A DNA stretch of 64,000 bases. Source: an uncultured delta proteobacterium (GTDB lineage Bacteria > Myxococcota_A > Polyangia > Haliangiales > Haliangiaceae). The notes beneath the pieces are model-generated. The model was not told the origin of the DNA. It searched no databases and saw only the letters and a list, made by a program, of their open reading frames with translations. Both the position numbers and the translations under genes were made by a program. The DNA lies in the NCBI GenBank assembly GCA_900696455.1, contig CAADGB010000043.1, forward strand, positions 25,084-89,083, read 5' to 3'. This document shows positions 52,105-62,160 of the stretch, one piece after another; within the stretch, counting starts at the first letter, position 1, and every line of letters begins with the position of its first letter.

Positions 52105-52514
52105 GACACCACCCCCGCGACGAACGCCGTGGCGGCGCCGGTGGCCATGAACGTCATCACCGCCGCCAGCGAGCGCGGCGAGCCTCGCGACAGCCCGCAC
52201 ACGCCGTGGCCACTGGTGCAGCCGCTGCCGAGGCCGGTGCCGAAGCCGACCAGGAGCCCGGCCGCGACCACGGCCAGGAGCGGTCGCACCGACGCGCCGA
52301 TCGCGCTCGGCGCGACGACCGCGCCGGCGACGCCGGCGGCCACGAGGCCGACCAGGAAGGCGAGGCGCCAGGCGCGGTCGGGCGCGGCCGGCGGCAGGAG
52401 GCCGCCCAGCACGCCGCTGATCCCGGCGATCCGGCCGTGGGTGAGGAAGAGGAGCGCGGAGGCGGCGCCGATCAGCGCGCCACCTCCCAGGGCAAGCAAC
52501 CAGCTCGTGGGCAT
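52101..52514 (-). CDS. YeeE/YedE-type sulfur transporter, first half
   Basis: 137 residues starting [19 protein letters not shown]; the longer upstream frame crosses a sigma-54 promoter and is not used. Four to five membrane helices and the signature [20 protein letters not shown] with its transport Cys. Split YeeE pairs of this kind bring thiosulfate-like compounds into the cell. First gene of a leftward pair in the sulfur cluster. Confidence 0.87.
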   Translation of the reverse strand: MPTSWLLALGGGALIGAASALLFLTHGRIAGISGVLGGLLPPAAPDRAWRLAFLVGLVAAGVAGAVVAPSAIGASVRPLLAVVAAGLLVGFGTGLGSGCTSGHGVCGLSRGSPRSLAAVMTFMATGAATAFVAGVVS

Positions 52515-52527
52515 GGCCGCGGGCTGT

Positions 52528-52543
52528 TGCAGCCGCGATGCCA
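52528..52543 (-). promoter_or_regulatory. Sigma-54 promoter of the YeeE pair
   Basis: On the minus strand TGGCATCGCGGCTGCA has GG and GC exactly ten bases apart. The ATG at 52514 is 15 bases after the -12 GC, so the transcript has almost no leader. Confidence 0.65.
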
Positions 52544-52649
52544 GCGCGCTTGACCGCGCGTCATCTGCCAGCGCGGCGAGTTCGACGCGCCCGAGCCCTG
52601 CCACCCGGCGCGCCGGCAGCGCCGGGCAACGAAGCCCGCCGTCGCGGAC

Positions 52650-52665
52650 GTTTCAGGGTGTTTCA
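52650..52665 (+). promoter_or_regulatory. Activator site GTTTCA-N4-GTTTCA between the yeeE and tauE genes
   Basis: GTTTCAGGGTGTTTCA, two direct GTTTCA half sites 10 bp apart (one helical turn). The same build occurs at 54993. It lies 72 bp upstream of the tauE promoter and 107 bp upstream of the yeeE promoter, normal distances for a sigma-54 activator. Confidence 0.6.
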
Positions 52666-52736
52666 CCGCCGCCGGGATGCGCGGACGATCGCGGGAGAGA
52701 TCGTGGCGGGGCGGGGCCCGGGCGCGCCGCGCGCGA

Positions 52737-52752
52737 TGGCATCGCGCTTGAA
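52737..52752 (+). promoter_or_regulatory. Sigma-54-like promoter of the TauE/SafE gene
   Basis: TGGCATCGCGCTTGAA: a good -24 half (TGGCA) with correct spacing; the -12 GC is GA. The weakest of the three in this cluster. The -12 element overlaps the AAGGAGGAG ribosome binding site. Confidence 0.45.
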
Positions 52753-52764
52753 GGAGGAGCCGCC

Positions 52765-53514
52765 ATGCTCGCACCTGCCCTCGCCCTCGCCCTCCTGGTC
52801 GGCGTCGCCCTCGGCCTCCTCGGCGGCGGCGGCTCGATCCTGACCCTGCCCATCCTCACCTATGTCGTCGGGATGGAGACCAAGGCCGCGATCGCCGCCT
52901 CGCTGTTCGTGGTGGCGGTGACCAGCGCCACCGGCGTCATCACCCACGCCCGCGCCGGCCGGGTGCGGTGGCGCACCGGCCTCCTGTTCGGCGCCGCCGG
53001 CATGGTCGGCGCCTACGGCGGCGGGCGGCTGGCCGCGTTCATCCCGGGCAAGCTGCTGATGCTGATGTTCGCGGCGATGATGGTCGCGACCGCGATCGCG
53101 ATGCTGCGCGGGCGCCGCGCCGGCGCCGCCGCGCCGGTCCACGACCTGCCCATCGCCAAGGTCCTCCTCGAGGGCGTCGTCGTCGGCGTCGTGACCGGCA
53201 TCGTCGGCGCCGGCGGCGGCTTCCTGGTGGTGCCGGCGCTGGTCCTGCTCGGCGGCCTCCGCATGGAGCACGCGGTCGCGACCTCGCTGGTCGTGATCTC
53301 GATGAAGTCGTTCGCCGGCTTCTACGGCCACCTCGCCCACGTCGGCGACCTCGACTGGACCGTGACGCTGTCGATGACCGCGGTCGCCGTGCTCGGCTCG
53401 TTCGCGGGTGGGGCGCTGGCCGGCAAGGTCTCGCCCACCGCCCTGCGCAAGGGGTTCGGCGTGTTCGTGCTGGTGATGGCGGGCGTGGTGCTGGCCAGCG
53501 AGCTGCTGGCCTGA
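52765..53514 (+). CDS. TauE/SafE-family sulfite/organosulfur exporter
   Basis: 249 residues with about eight hydrophobic helices. LLVGVALGLLGGGGSILTLP and its repeat VVGVVTGIVGAGGGFLVVPA are the duplicated Gly-rich motifs of the family. Members move sulfite, sulfoacetate or related anions. Its position beside YeeE, persulfide dioxygenase and rhodanese genes makes sulfite export the likely job, since the dioxygenase produces sulfite. AAGGAGGAG precedes the ATG. Confidence 0.9.
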   Translation: MLAPALALALLVGVALGLLGGGGSILTLPILTYVVGMETKAAIAASLFVVAVTSATGVITHARAGRVRWRTGLLFGAAGMVGAYGGGRLAAFIPGKLLMLMFAAMMVATAIAMLRGRRAGAAAPVHDLPIAKVLLEGVVVGVVTGIVGAGGGFLVVPALVLLGGLRMEHAVATSLVVISMKSFAGFYGHLAHVGDLDWTVTLSMTAVAVLGSFAGGALAGKVSPTALRKGFGVFVLVMAGVVLASELLA

Positions 53515-53571
53515 GGGCGTGAGGGCGCGTGGATCGACCCGAGCGCGATTGAGTTCCCCGGTCGCGGGCCC

Positions 53572-53577
53572 TAAGGT
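53572..53577 (+). promoter_or_regulatory. -10-like TAAGGT, leaderless activator gene
   Basis: TAAGGT ends seven bases before the ATG at 53585. The activator gene itself thus seems to use the housekeeping sigma factor. Confidence 0.45.
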
Positions 53578-53584
53578 AGCGGCG

Positions 53585-54931
<1,347 letters not shown>

Positions 54932-54992
54932 CCGGCGGCGAGGACCGCGCCGCGGCGGGGAGACGGCGCGAACGTCGCGCGGGGCGGCGCCC

Positions 54993-55008
54993 GTTTCATG
55001 GCGTTTCA
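54993..55008 (+). promoter_or_regulatory. Activator site GTTTCA-N4-GTTTCA upstream of the dioxygenase gene
   Basis: GTTTCATGGCGTTTCA, same half sites and spacing as at 52650. Aligned consensus CGTTTCAkGGyGTTTCA. It ends 60 bp before the -24 element. Confidence 0.65.
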
Positions 55009-55067
55009 GCCCCGCGTCCCCGGCGTCACCGCCGCCGTGGTGTCGCCCACTTGGAGCCGCCGGGGGC

Positions 55068-55083
55068 TGGCACCGTCGATGCA
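55068..55083 (+). promoter_or_regulatory. Sigma-54 promoter of the persulfide dioxygenase operon
   Basis: TGGCACCGTCGATGCA: GG (55069-55070) and GC (55081-55082) ten bases apart. It overlaps the first in-frame ATG (55084), so the real start must lie downstream. Confidence 0.7.
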
Positions 55084-55101
55084 ATGACCCTTGCCATCAT
55101 G

Positions 55102-55791
55102 ATGATCCGGCAGCTCTTCGACCAGGAGACCTCGACCTACACCTACCTGATCGCGGACCCCGCCGCTGGGGCCGCGGCGCTGATCGACCCGGTGCGCGAG
55201 CACGTCGAGCGCGACCTGCAGCTCGTCCACGAGCTCGACCTCACGCTCACCCACGTCCTCGAGACCCACGTCCACGCCGACCACGTCACCGCCGCCGGGC
55301 TCCTGCGCGAGCGCACCGGCGCCCGCACCCACGCCAGCGCCGCCGGTGCGCCGTGCGTCGACGTCCAGCTCCGCCACGGCGACGTGGTCCGGGTCGGCGA
55401 CGTCGCCATCACCGCCCTCGCCACCCCCGGCCACACCGACGACAGCCTGTCGTTCCTGGTGCCGGGTGCGGTCTTCACCGGCGACGCCCTGCTCATCCGC
55501 GGCTGCGGCCGCGCCGACTTCCAGAACGGCGATCCCGGCCAGCTCCACGACTCGATCACCCGCGTCCTGTTCGCGCTGCCGCCGGAGACCGTGGTCTACC
55601 CCGGCCACGACTACAAGGGCCGGACGTCGTCGACGATCGGCGAGGAGCAGCGGTGGAACCCGCGCCTCGCCGGCAAGAGCCGCGACGAGTTCATCGCGCT
55701 CATGAACCAGCTCGGCCTGCCGCCGCCGCGCCACCTCGCGGTCGCCGTCCCCGCCAACCGCGCCTGCGGCACCACCCCGGTGGCGTCGTGA
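55102..55791 (+). CDS. ETHE1-like persulfide dioxygenase (MBL fold)
   Basis: 229 residues. MIRQLFDQETSTYTYLIADP is the usual ETHE1 start. HVHADHV (HxHxDH), the Asp in FTGDALLIRGCGRADFQNGD and YPGHDYKG supply the iron site and the family signature. It oxidises glutathione persulfide to sulfite. Start: the ATG at 55084 lies on the sigma-54 -12 element and would not be transcribed; ATG 55099 or 55102 fits both promoter and family. The stop overlaps the rhodanese GTG. Confidence 0.9.
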   Translation: MIRQLFDQETSTYTYLIADPAAGAAALIDPVREHVERDLQLVHELDLTLTHVLETHVHADHVTAAGLLRERTGARTHASAAGAPCVDVQLRHGDVVRVGDVAITALATPGHTDDSLSFLVPGAVFTGDALLIRGCGRADFQNGDPGQLHDSITRVLFALPPETVVYPGHDYKGRTSSTIGEEQRWNPRLAGKSRDEFIALMNQLGLPPPRHLAVAVPANRACGTTPVAS

Positions 55792-56204
55792 CCCCGCCGA
55801 CCCTCGAGCCCCCCGAGCCCCCCGAGCCCACGGAGCCCGCGACCATGCGCAACCCCAGCCCCTTCGAGCGCGGCACGCCCATGCCCGGCGGCTACCGCGA
55901 CGTGTCCCCGGCCGCGACCCTCACCGCCCGCGGCCGCGCTCGCCTCGTCGACGTGCGCGAGCCCCACGAGTTCCACGGCGAGCTCGGGCGCATCCCGGGC
56001 GCGGAGCTGGTCCCGCTGGCCACGGTGCCGGCCCACGCCGGCGCCTGGGACCGGGACGCCGACATCATCTTGATCTGCCGCTCGGGCGCGCGCTCGGGGC
56101 GCGCCGCCGAGTTCCTGGCCCGCGCCGGCTTCCGCCGGGCGATGAACATGGCGGGCGGGATGCTCGCGTACAATGCGGCCGGCCTGCCGGTCGAGAAGAG
56201 CTGA
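55788..56204 (+). CDS. Rhodanese-domain sulfurtransferase
   Basis: 138 residues from a GTG overlapping the upstream stop (ATG 55845 is the alternative; the first 19 residues are a Pro/Glu linker). Single rhodanese domain (about 35-135): VDVREPHEFHGELGRIPGAE, and the active-site loop ICRSGARSGRAAEF with the catalytic Cys. It moves sulfane sulfur, feeding or draining the persulfide pool together with the dioxygenase in the same operon. Confidence 0.9.
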   Translation: MTPPTLEPPEPPEPTEPATMRNPSPFERGTPMPGGYRDVSPAATLTARGRARLVDVREPHEFHGELGRIPGAELVPLATVPAHAGAWDRDADIILICRSGARSGRAAEFLARAGFRRAMNMAGGMLAYNAAGLPVEKS

Positions 56205-56206
56205 CG

Positions 56207-57016
56207 ATGACGCCACCCGTGATCGCCCACACCACCGACCTCGGCGGCGAGGATCTGCCGGCGTTCGTGCATGCCGTGGCGCTGGCCGCGGCCAGCGGCG
56301 CGCGCCTGGTCACCGTGCACGGCAACGCGCCGCCCGAGGCCGCGGCCCGCCTCCCCGACGCCGCGCCGCTGGCCACGCGCTGGGGCAAGCAGGTGCGCCA
56401 CGAGCGCCACTGCCACGAGTGCTGCGACGACGTCACCGACACCCTGCTCGACGCCCTGCGCTCGTTCGCGCCGGCCCTGGTGATCACGGGCAGCCACGCC
56501 CGCCACGGCCTGGGCGCGCTCCTCCACGGCAGCGTCAGCGAGGCGCTGGCCCGCAACCTCACCGTGCCGACGCTCGTCGTCCCCAACCGCACGCGCGGCT
56601 TCGCCGACGAGGCGACGGGGCGCGTCGACCTCGAGCGCGTCCTGATCCCGGCCGCCGACGCCGCCACCGCCGAGATCGGGGTGGCGGCCGCGCGCACGCT
56701 CCTGGCCCTGGCCGGGGTCCGGACCGCCGAGCTCCTGATCCTGCACGTCGGCGACGACGACCTGACCCCGCCGGCGGCCGGCGGCCTCGCCGTGCGCTCG
56801 CTGCGCGGTCGCGGCCGGCTCGAGGACGCGATCGTCGCCGCCGCCCGCGACCAGCATGCGTGCGCGATCGCGATGGCCACCCACGGCCACGACGGCCTGC
56901 TCGACTCGCTGTTCGGCTCCCACACCGAGCACGTGATCCACGACGCCCGATGCCCGGTGCTGGTCGCGCCGGTGGTGCCCGGCGCCGGGAGCGACGTCGC
57001 GGCGACGGTGCCGTGA
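56207..57016 (+). CDS. Tandem universal stress (UspA) protein
   Basis: 269 residues with two Usp domains (about 3-130 and 145-262). Each ends in the family pattern: GSHARHGLGALLHGSVSEAL ... VPTLVVP and ATHGHDGLLDSLFGSHTEHV ... CPVLVAP. A His/Cys cluster (ERHCHECCDD) sits in domain 1 and could bind metal or react with sulfane sulfur. It starts two bases after the rhodanese stop, so it is the last gene of the sulfur operon. Confidence 0.88.
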   Translation: MTPPVIAHTTDLGGEDLPAFVHAVALAAASGARLVTVHGNAPPEAAARLPDAAPLATRWGKQVRHERHCHECCDDVTDTLLDALRSFAPALVITGSHARHGLGALLHGSVSEALARNLTVPTLVVPNRTRGFADEATGRVDLERVLIPAADAATAEIGVAAARTLLALAGVRTAELLILHVGDDDLTPPAAGGLAVRSLRGRGRLEDAIVAAARDQHACAIAMATHGHDGLLDSLFGSHTEHVIHDARCPVLVAPVVPGAGSDVAATVP

Positions 57017-57062
57017 TCGACGCCGCGCCATCGTGACCGCCGCCGGGCCGGCCGGGCTCTGC

Positions 57063-57068
57063 TAGGCT
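57063..57068 (+). promoter_or_regulatory. -10-like TAGGCT, leaderless lipoprotein gene
   Basis: TAGGCT ends seven bases before the ATG at 57076, identical spacing to mscS. Confidence 0.5.
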
Positions 57069-57075
57069 CGGCGCG

Positions 57076-57510
57076 ATGATCGCTCCCACCTGGTCCCGGA
57101 TCGCGCTGTGCGCGGGGCTGGCGGCATGCGGCGGTCCCGGCGCGCCGGCCACGCCGGCGCCGGCGGCCGCGCCCGACGCCGGCGTCCGCGCGATCGATCC
57201 GGCGCTGGTGCCCGAGCTCGCGGCCGGCCTCGAGGAGGTCCTGGCGACGATGGCGGCGATCACCGACGCCGCCGCCGACTGCCCGACGATGGCGCGCCAG
57301 CTCGGCGAGCTGTTCGACCGCAGCGCGCCGCTGTTCGAGCTGGCGCGTGGCCACGGCCAGGATCCCGAGGCCGGCCCGGCGCTGGTCGCCGCCCTCGACG
57401 CCCGGGCGGCGGTGGTGCAGCCGCTGGTCGAGCGCATCGCGCGCGAGCTCGGCCGCTGCCAGCTCGATCCCGACGTGGCGGCGGTGATGGAGAGGATGCC
57501 GACGCTGTGA
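57076..57510 (+). CDS. Small two-Cys lipoprotein, family member 1
   Basis: 144 residues. Signal peptide with lipobox GLAAC (Cys at about 18), Ala/Pro linker, then a helical domain of about 100 residues with DCPTMARQLGELFDRSAPLF near its start and GRCQLDPDVAAVMERM near its end. The two Cys probably form a disulfide. Three neighbouring genes carry the same domain. Function unknown; the setting beside a large kinase-TPR protein suggests a shared surface role. The stop overlaps the next GTG. Confidence 0.75.
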   Translation: MIAPTWSRIALCAGLAACGGPGAPATPAPAAAPDAGVRAIDPALVPELAAGLEEVLATMAAITDAAADCPTMARQLGELFDRSAPLFELARGHGQDPEAGPALVAALDARAAVVQPLVERIARELGRCQLDPDVAAVMERMPTL

Positions 57511-58025
57511 ACGCGAAGGCGACGATCGTCTCGCTGACCCTGAGCCTCGTCACCGGCGCGGCGCTCGCCGCCTGCCAGCCGCGCGACGACGCCGGTCCGC
57601 CGCCGCCCGCCCCCGGCCGCGCGCGCGACGACCGCGGGCCCGCGCCGCCGCCGGCGCCCGGCGCCGGCGCGGACGACGACGGTGGCGCGGCGGCGCCCGC
57701 CCCCGCGCCGGTCGACGCCGTGCTCGATCGCGCCCTGGCCCTGGTCGAGCGCGTCGCCGAGGTCGCGGTCGAGCACGCCGACGACTGCGGCGCCCTGGCC
57801 GCTGCGCTCGACGTGCTCCTCACCGAGCACCAGCCGCTGTTCGACGAGCTCGCCCGCCACGGCGCCGATCCCGAGGTCGAGCGCCGCACCCAGGCGTGGA
57901 TGGCGACGCACGCCCCCCGCCTCGACGGCGCCATGGGCCGGGCCCGGCCCGCCCTCGAGCGCTGCCGCGGCGACGCACGCCTGCGCGCGGTCTTCGACCG
58001 GCTCGCCGGAGTCGCGGCGCGCTGA
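57507..58025 (+). CDS. Small two-Cys lipoprotein, family member 2
   Basis: 172 residues. Lipobox ALAAC (Cys at about 23), a long Pro/Ala/Asp-rich linker (about 25-70), and the same helical domain: DDCGALAAALDVLLTEHQPL then FDEL, WMATHAPRLDG, and ERCRGDARLRAVFDRL. Translationally coupled to member 1 through GTGA. It ends 79 bp before the kinase-TPR gene. Confidence 0.75.
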   Translation: MNAKATIVSLTLSLVTGAALAACQPRDDAGPPPPAPGRARDDRGPAPPPAPGAGADDDGGAAAPAPAPVDAVLDRALALVERVAEVAVEHADDCGALAAALDVLLTEHQPLFDELARHGADPEVERRTQAWMATHAPRLDGAMGRARPALERCRGDARLRAVFDRLAGVAAR

Positions 58026-58104
58026 CCGCCGCGGCGACCGCGCGCTCGACCGCCGCGGTGGCCACCCGGCCCCGCGGCGGCGCCGGTCGTGCGATGATGA
58101 CGGC

Positions 58105-61100
58105 ATGCACCTGGGCGAAGTCGTCGCAGGGCGCTTCGAGCTGCTGCGGCTGGCCCAGATCGGCGGCATGGGCGCGGTCTACCAGGCGCGCGACCGCATC
58201 ACCCAGCACGAGGTCGCGGTCAAGCTGCTGCGCGCGCCCGGCGGCGTCCACGACGCCCGCTTCCTGCGCGAGGCCGCGCTGCTCGCCGAGCTCCGCCACC
58301 CGGCGATCGTCCGCCACATCGCCCACGGCCGCACGCCGTCGGGCGAGCTGTACATGGCGATGCAGTGGCTCGAGGGCGAGGACCTCGCCCGCCGCCTGCA
58401 GCGCGGCCCTCTCGCGCCGGCCGACGCCATCGACCTGGTGCGGCGGGTCGCCGACGGCCTGGCGCTGCTCCACGCCCGCGGCGGCGTCCACCGCGACCTC
58501 AAGCCGTCCAACCTCTTCCTCGAGCATGGCGATCCGACCCAGGTCAAGATCCTCGACTTCGGCATCGCCCGCGCCACCGCCGCCCTCGCCCTGACCTCGA
58601 CCGGCACCGTGCTGGGCACCCCCGGCTACACCGCGCCCGAGCAGGCGCGCGGCGCCCGCGACGTCGACACCCGCGCCGACGTGTTCTCGCTCGGCTGCGT
58701 GCTGTTCGAGTGCCTGACCGGCCGCGCGCCGTTCCGCGGCGACCACGTGATGGCGGTGCTGGCCAAGGTCCTGCTCGAGGATCCGCCGCGGCTGGTCGAC
58801 GTCGCCCCCGACGCGCCGGCCGAGCTCGAGAGCCTGGTGGCGCGGCTGCTCGACAAGGACCCCGAGCGGCGGCCGCGCGACGCCGGCGAGGTCCGCGACA
58901 TCCTCGACGCCGTGGTCCGGGCCACGCCCGGCCACCGCGTCCTCGGCCCGCTCACCCCCCGACCGCTCGGCCTCGGCTCCGACGAGCAGCGCTTCATGTG
59001 CCTGGTCATGTGCGCGCGCGCCGGCGCCGGCGAGCTCAGCGTGGCCACGCCCGAGACCGTGTCGCTCGCCGCCCCGGTCGGCGACGACCCCACGCTCTCG
59101 CCGACGTCGCCCGAGCAGCTCCTCGACGGGCTGGCCGCGATGTGTCGCTCCCACGGCGCGCGGCTCGAGCCGCTGGTCGACGGCTCGTGGGTCGCGTTCG
59201 CCGCGCGCGGCGGCGCCCGCATGCCGCCCACCGATCAGGCGGCGCTGGTGGCGCGGGTGGCGCTGGCCATGGCCCAGGCCCTGCCCGACGCGCGGGTCGC
59301 GATGGCCTCGGGCCGCGGGGTCCAGGCCGGGCGCGCGCCGGTCGGCGAGGTCATCGATCGCGCGCTCGGCCTGGTCCGCGGCGGCACCCCGGGCGTGGTC
59401 CGGGTCGATCCGCTCACCGCCGGCCTCCTCGGCGGCGGCTTCGAGCTGCGCGACGAGGGCGACGGCCTGCGCCTGGTCGCGGAGAGCACGGCGGTGGCCG
59501 CGCCGCGCAAGGTGCTGGGTCGGCCCACGCCCTGCGTCGGCCGCGATCGCGAGCTGAGCGCGCTGGTCCAGCTCTTCGACGAGGTCGCCACCGAGCCGTG
59601 CGCTCGCGCCGTGCTGATCCGCGCGCCCGCCGGCCTCGGCAAGAGCCGGCTCCGCCGCGAGCTCCTGGCCCGCCTGCGCGGCCGCGGCGTCGCCTTCGAG
59701 TGGCTGCAGGCCAAGGGCGATCCGGTGCACACCGCCGCCCCGTTCGCGCTGGCCGGCCACGTCATCCGCGGCGCCGCCGGCATCACCGACGGCGAGCCGG
59801 TCGAGGTCGGCCGCACCCGCCTCGCCGAGCGGGTGGCGGCGGTGGTCGCGCCCGCCGAGCGGGCGCGGGTCACCGCGTTCCTCGGCGAGCTGGCCCACGT
59901 GCCGCCGCGCGCCGGCGATCCGGTGCTGGCGGCGGCGCGACGCGACGCCGTGGTGATGGGCGATCAACTGCGCCGGGCCTGGGACGACTGGCTCGCCGCC
60001 GAGACCGCGCGCCGGCCGGTGGTGCTCGTCCTCGAGGACCTCCACGCCGGCGACCTGTCGAGCGTGAAGCTGTGCGACTCGGCGCTGCGCAACCTGCGCG
60101 AGCAGCCGCTCCTGGTCCTGGCCCTGGCCCGCCCCGAGGTCGACCTCATGTTCCCCGGCCTGTGGGCCGAGCGCGGCCTGGTCACGATCAACCTGTCCGA
60201 GCTGTCGCGGCGGGCCTCGACCCGCCTGGTCCTCGAGCTGCTCGGCGAGGAGCTGCCGGCGGCGACCGTCGACCGCGTCGTCGAGCAGGCCGGCGGCAAC
60301 GCCTTCTTCCTCGAGGAGCTGTGCCGCATGGTCCACGACGGCGGCGACGAGCTGCCGGGCACGGTCCTGGCGGTGGCCCAGGCCCGGCTCGGCGGGCTCG
60401 ACGCCGGCGCCCGCCGGCTCCTGCGCGCGGCCTCGATCTTCGGCGAGCGCTTCCCGCGCGACGGCGCGCTGGCGCTGTGGGGCGACGGCGGCGACGGCGC
60501 GGCCCTCGATCGCCTGCTGACCGACCTGGTCGAGCGCGAGCTGATCGAGCCGGCGCCGGCGCGGGTCGCCGGCCAGGCCACCTACAGCTTCCGCCACGGC
60601 CTGGTCCGCGAGGCGGCCTACGCCATGCTCACCGATCGCGATCGCGAGCTCGGCCACCGCCTGGCGGCCGAGTGGCTGAGCGCGGCCGGGGTCAGCGACG
60701 ACATCCTGCTCGCCGAGCACTTCGCGCGCGGCGGCGTCCCCGAGCGCGCGATCGACGGCTACCTGCGCGCGGCCCGCGACGCCCTCGAGGGCAACGACCT
60801 GGCCGCGGTCCTGGCGCGGGTCGAGCGCGGCCTGGCCTGCGGCGCGCGCGGCGCCGCCCTCGGCGAGCTGCTGGTGCTGCGCGCCGAGGCCCACCGCTGG
60901 CGCGCCGACTACACCGCGGCGATCGAGTCGGCGCAGCTCGCCCTCGCGGTCCTGCCCGCGGGCACGAGCGGCTGGTACACGGCGGCGACCCAGGCCATCA
61001 CCGCCCTGGCGGCGGTGGCGGCCCACGATCGGCTCGACGAGCTCCTGGTGCGGGTGGCCGACGCCCCCGCCACCGATCCGGTCGAGCGCGTGCGCGCGCT

Positions 61101-62016
61101 GGCGCGCGGCGTCGTCAACCTCTACCTCAGCGGCCGCTACGACCACGCCGACCAGCTCCTCGCCCACATCGACCGCGAGGTGGCCGAGCACGGGCTCGAG
61201 CGCGAGCCGCTGGCCCTGGCCCGGGTGCTGGAGGCGCGCGCCTTCAGCGAGGGCGCCCGCGCCGAGCAGGGCCGGGCCCTCGCCCTGCTCGAGCAGGTGC
61301 TGGTCGAGCACGAGCGCGCCGGCGACCTGCGCTCGGCCTGCCTCGCCCGCAACAACCTCGGCTACACCTTCGTGCAGCTCGGCTGCTACGCCCGCGCCGC
61401 CGCGCTCCTCGAGGAGACCCTGCGCGACGCCGAGCGCATGGGCCAGCCCTTCATCTCGGTCCTCGCCCAGCAGAACCTGGGCGTGGCGCTGGGCTGCCTC
61501 GGCCAGCACGAGCGCGCCACCCGGGCCCTCACGTCCTCGCTCGCCGACTTCCAGCGCCAGGGCGATCTGCACATGGCCGCCGTCAGCCGGGTGTACCTGG
61601 CGGCGATCCACCTCCGCACCGGCGACGTCGCCGCGGCGCTGCGCGACGCCCAGCTCGCCGCCGAGACCCTGGTGCACACCCCGCCCTCGCACGCGCTCGC
61701 GCTCGCGGTGGCGGCCCAGGTCCACCTCGCGCGCGGCGAGCCCGGCCCGGCGCTGGCCGCGGCGCGCGAGGCCTACGCCATCCTCGAGTCGCTGGGCGGC
61801 CTCGACGAAGGCGAGCTCCTGATCCGGCTGGCGCAGGCGAGCGCGCTGGCCGCCGCCGGCCACGACGACGAGGCGCGGGCGGTGACCACGGTGGCGGTCC
61901 ATCGCCTGGACGAGCTGGCCGGCAAGCTGCCCCCCGCGCTGCGCGCCGACTACCTGGAGCGGGTGTCCGAGAACGCGACCCTGCGCGCCCTCGCCCGCGA
62001 GCTCGGGGTGGCCTGA
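58105..62016 (+). CDS. Ser/Thr kinase fused to AAA ATPase and TPR domain
   Basis: 1303 residues. Kinase domain at about 10-275: IGGMGAVYQARD, AVKLL, HRDLKPSN, DFGIARA, GTPGYTAPEQ; the first Gly of the P-loop is Gln but the rest is intact. A region of about 200 residues with a cyclase-like outline follows, then an AAA_16 ATPase at about 475-800 (VGRDRELSALVQLFDEV; RAPAGLGKSR Walker A; VVLVLEDLHAGD Walker B), then about 450 residues of TPR repeats. This layout is common in Myxococcota and suits a large signalling hub. GATGAT ends six bases before the ATG, no ribosome binding site. Confidence 0.92.
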   Translation: MHLGEVVAGRFELLRLAQIGGMGAVYQARDRITQHEVAVKLLRAPGGVHDARFLREAALLAELRHPAIVRHIAHGRTPSGELYMAMQWLEGEDLARRLQRGPLAPADAIDLVRRVADGLALLHARGGVHRDLKPSNLFLEHGDPTQVKILDFGIARATAALALTSTGTVLGTPGYTAPEQARGARDVDTRADVFSLGCVLFECLTGRAPFRGDHVMAVLAKVLLEDPPRLVDVAPDAPAELESLVARLLDKDPERRPRDAGEVRDILDAVVRATPGHRVLGPLTPRPLGLGSDEQRFMCLVMCARAGAGELSVATPETVSLAAPVGDDPTLSPTSPEQLLDGLAAMCRSHGARLEPLVDGSWVAFAARGGARMPPTDQAALVARVALAMAQALPDARVAMASGRGVQAGRAPVGEVIDRALGLVRGGTPGVVRVDPLTAGLLGGGFELRDEGDGLRLVAESTAVAAPRKVLGRPTPCVGRDRELSALVQLFDEVATEPCARAVLIRAPAGLGKSRLRRELLARLRGRGVAFEWLQAKGDPVHTAAPFALAGHVIRGAAGITDGEPVEVGRTRLAERVAAVVAPAERARVTAFLGELAHVPPRAGDPVLAAARRDAVVMGDQLRRAWDDWLAAETARRPVVLVLEDLHAGDLSSVKLCDSALRNLREQPLLVLALARPEVDLMFPGLWAERGLVTINLSELSRRASTRLVLELLGEELPAATVDRVVEQAGGNAFFLEELCRMVHDGGDELPGTVLAVAQARLGGLDAGARRLLRAASIFGERFPRDGALALWGDGGDGAALDRLLTDLVERELIEPAPARVAGQATYSFRHGLVREAAYAMLTDRDRELGHRLAAEWLSAAGVSDDILLAEHFARGGVPERAIDGYLRAARDALEGNDLAAVLARVERGLACGARGAALGELLVLRAEAHRWRADYTAAIESAQLALAVLPAGTSGWYTAATQAITALAAVAAHDRLDELLVRVADAPATDPVERVRALARGVVNLYLSGRYDHADQLLAHIDREVAEHGLEREPLALARVLEARAFSEGARAEQGRALALLEQVLVEHERAGDLRSACLARNNLGYTFVQLGCYARAAALLEETLRDAERMGQPFISVLAQQNLGVALGCLGQHERATRALTSSLADFQRQGDLHMAAVSRVYLAAIHLRTGDVAAALRDAQLAAETLVHTPPSHALALAVAAQVHLARGEPGPALAAAREAYAILESLGGLDEGELLIRLAQASALAAAGHDDEARAVTTVAVHRLDELAGKLPPALRADYLERVSENATLRALARELGVA

Positions 62017-62046
62017 TCGCCGGCTCGATCCAGGTCGGCTCATCGC

Positions 62047-62108
62047 GTGTGAAGGAACCACACGCTCTGGTCGATCGGTCGGTCCCGGCGAGGCCGCCGG
62101 TGCCGACC
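62047..62108. repeat. Interspersed intergenic repeat, copy 2 (inverted)
   Basis: The reverse complement matches 28876-28939 at most positions, including GGGACCGACCGATCGACC. It lies in the gap after the kinase-TPR gene. A shorter related piece (GACCGATCGACC) is at about 46124-46135. Confidence 0.6.
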
Positions 62109-62160
62109 TGAGTCAGAAGAACTCGGCTCGCTTCGCTCGCCTCGGGCGCTAAACTGAGGC

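Noticed and set aside
57820..62061. A 1413-codon open frame on the minus strand opposite the kinase-TPR gene
   Set aside because: It is the antisense shadow of a gene with full kinase, AAA and TPR motifs; in this GC-rich DNA the antisense frame stays open by codon bias.
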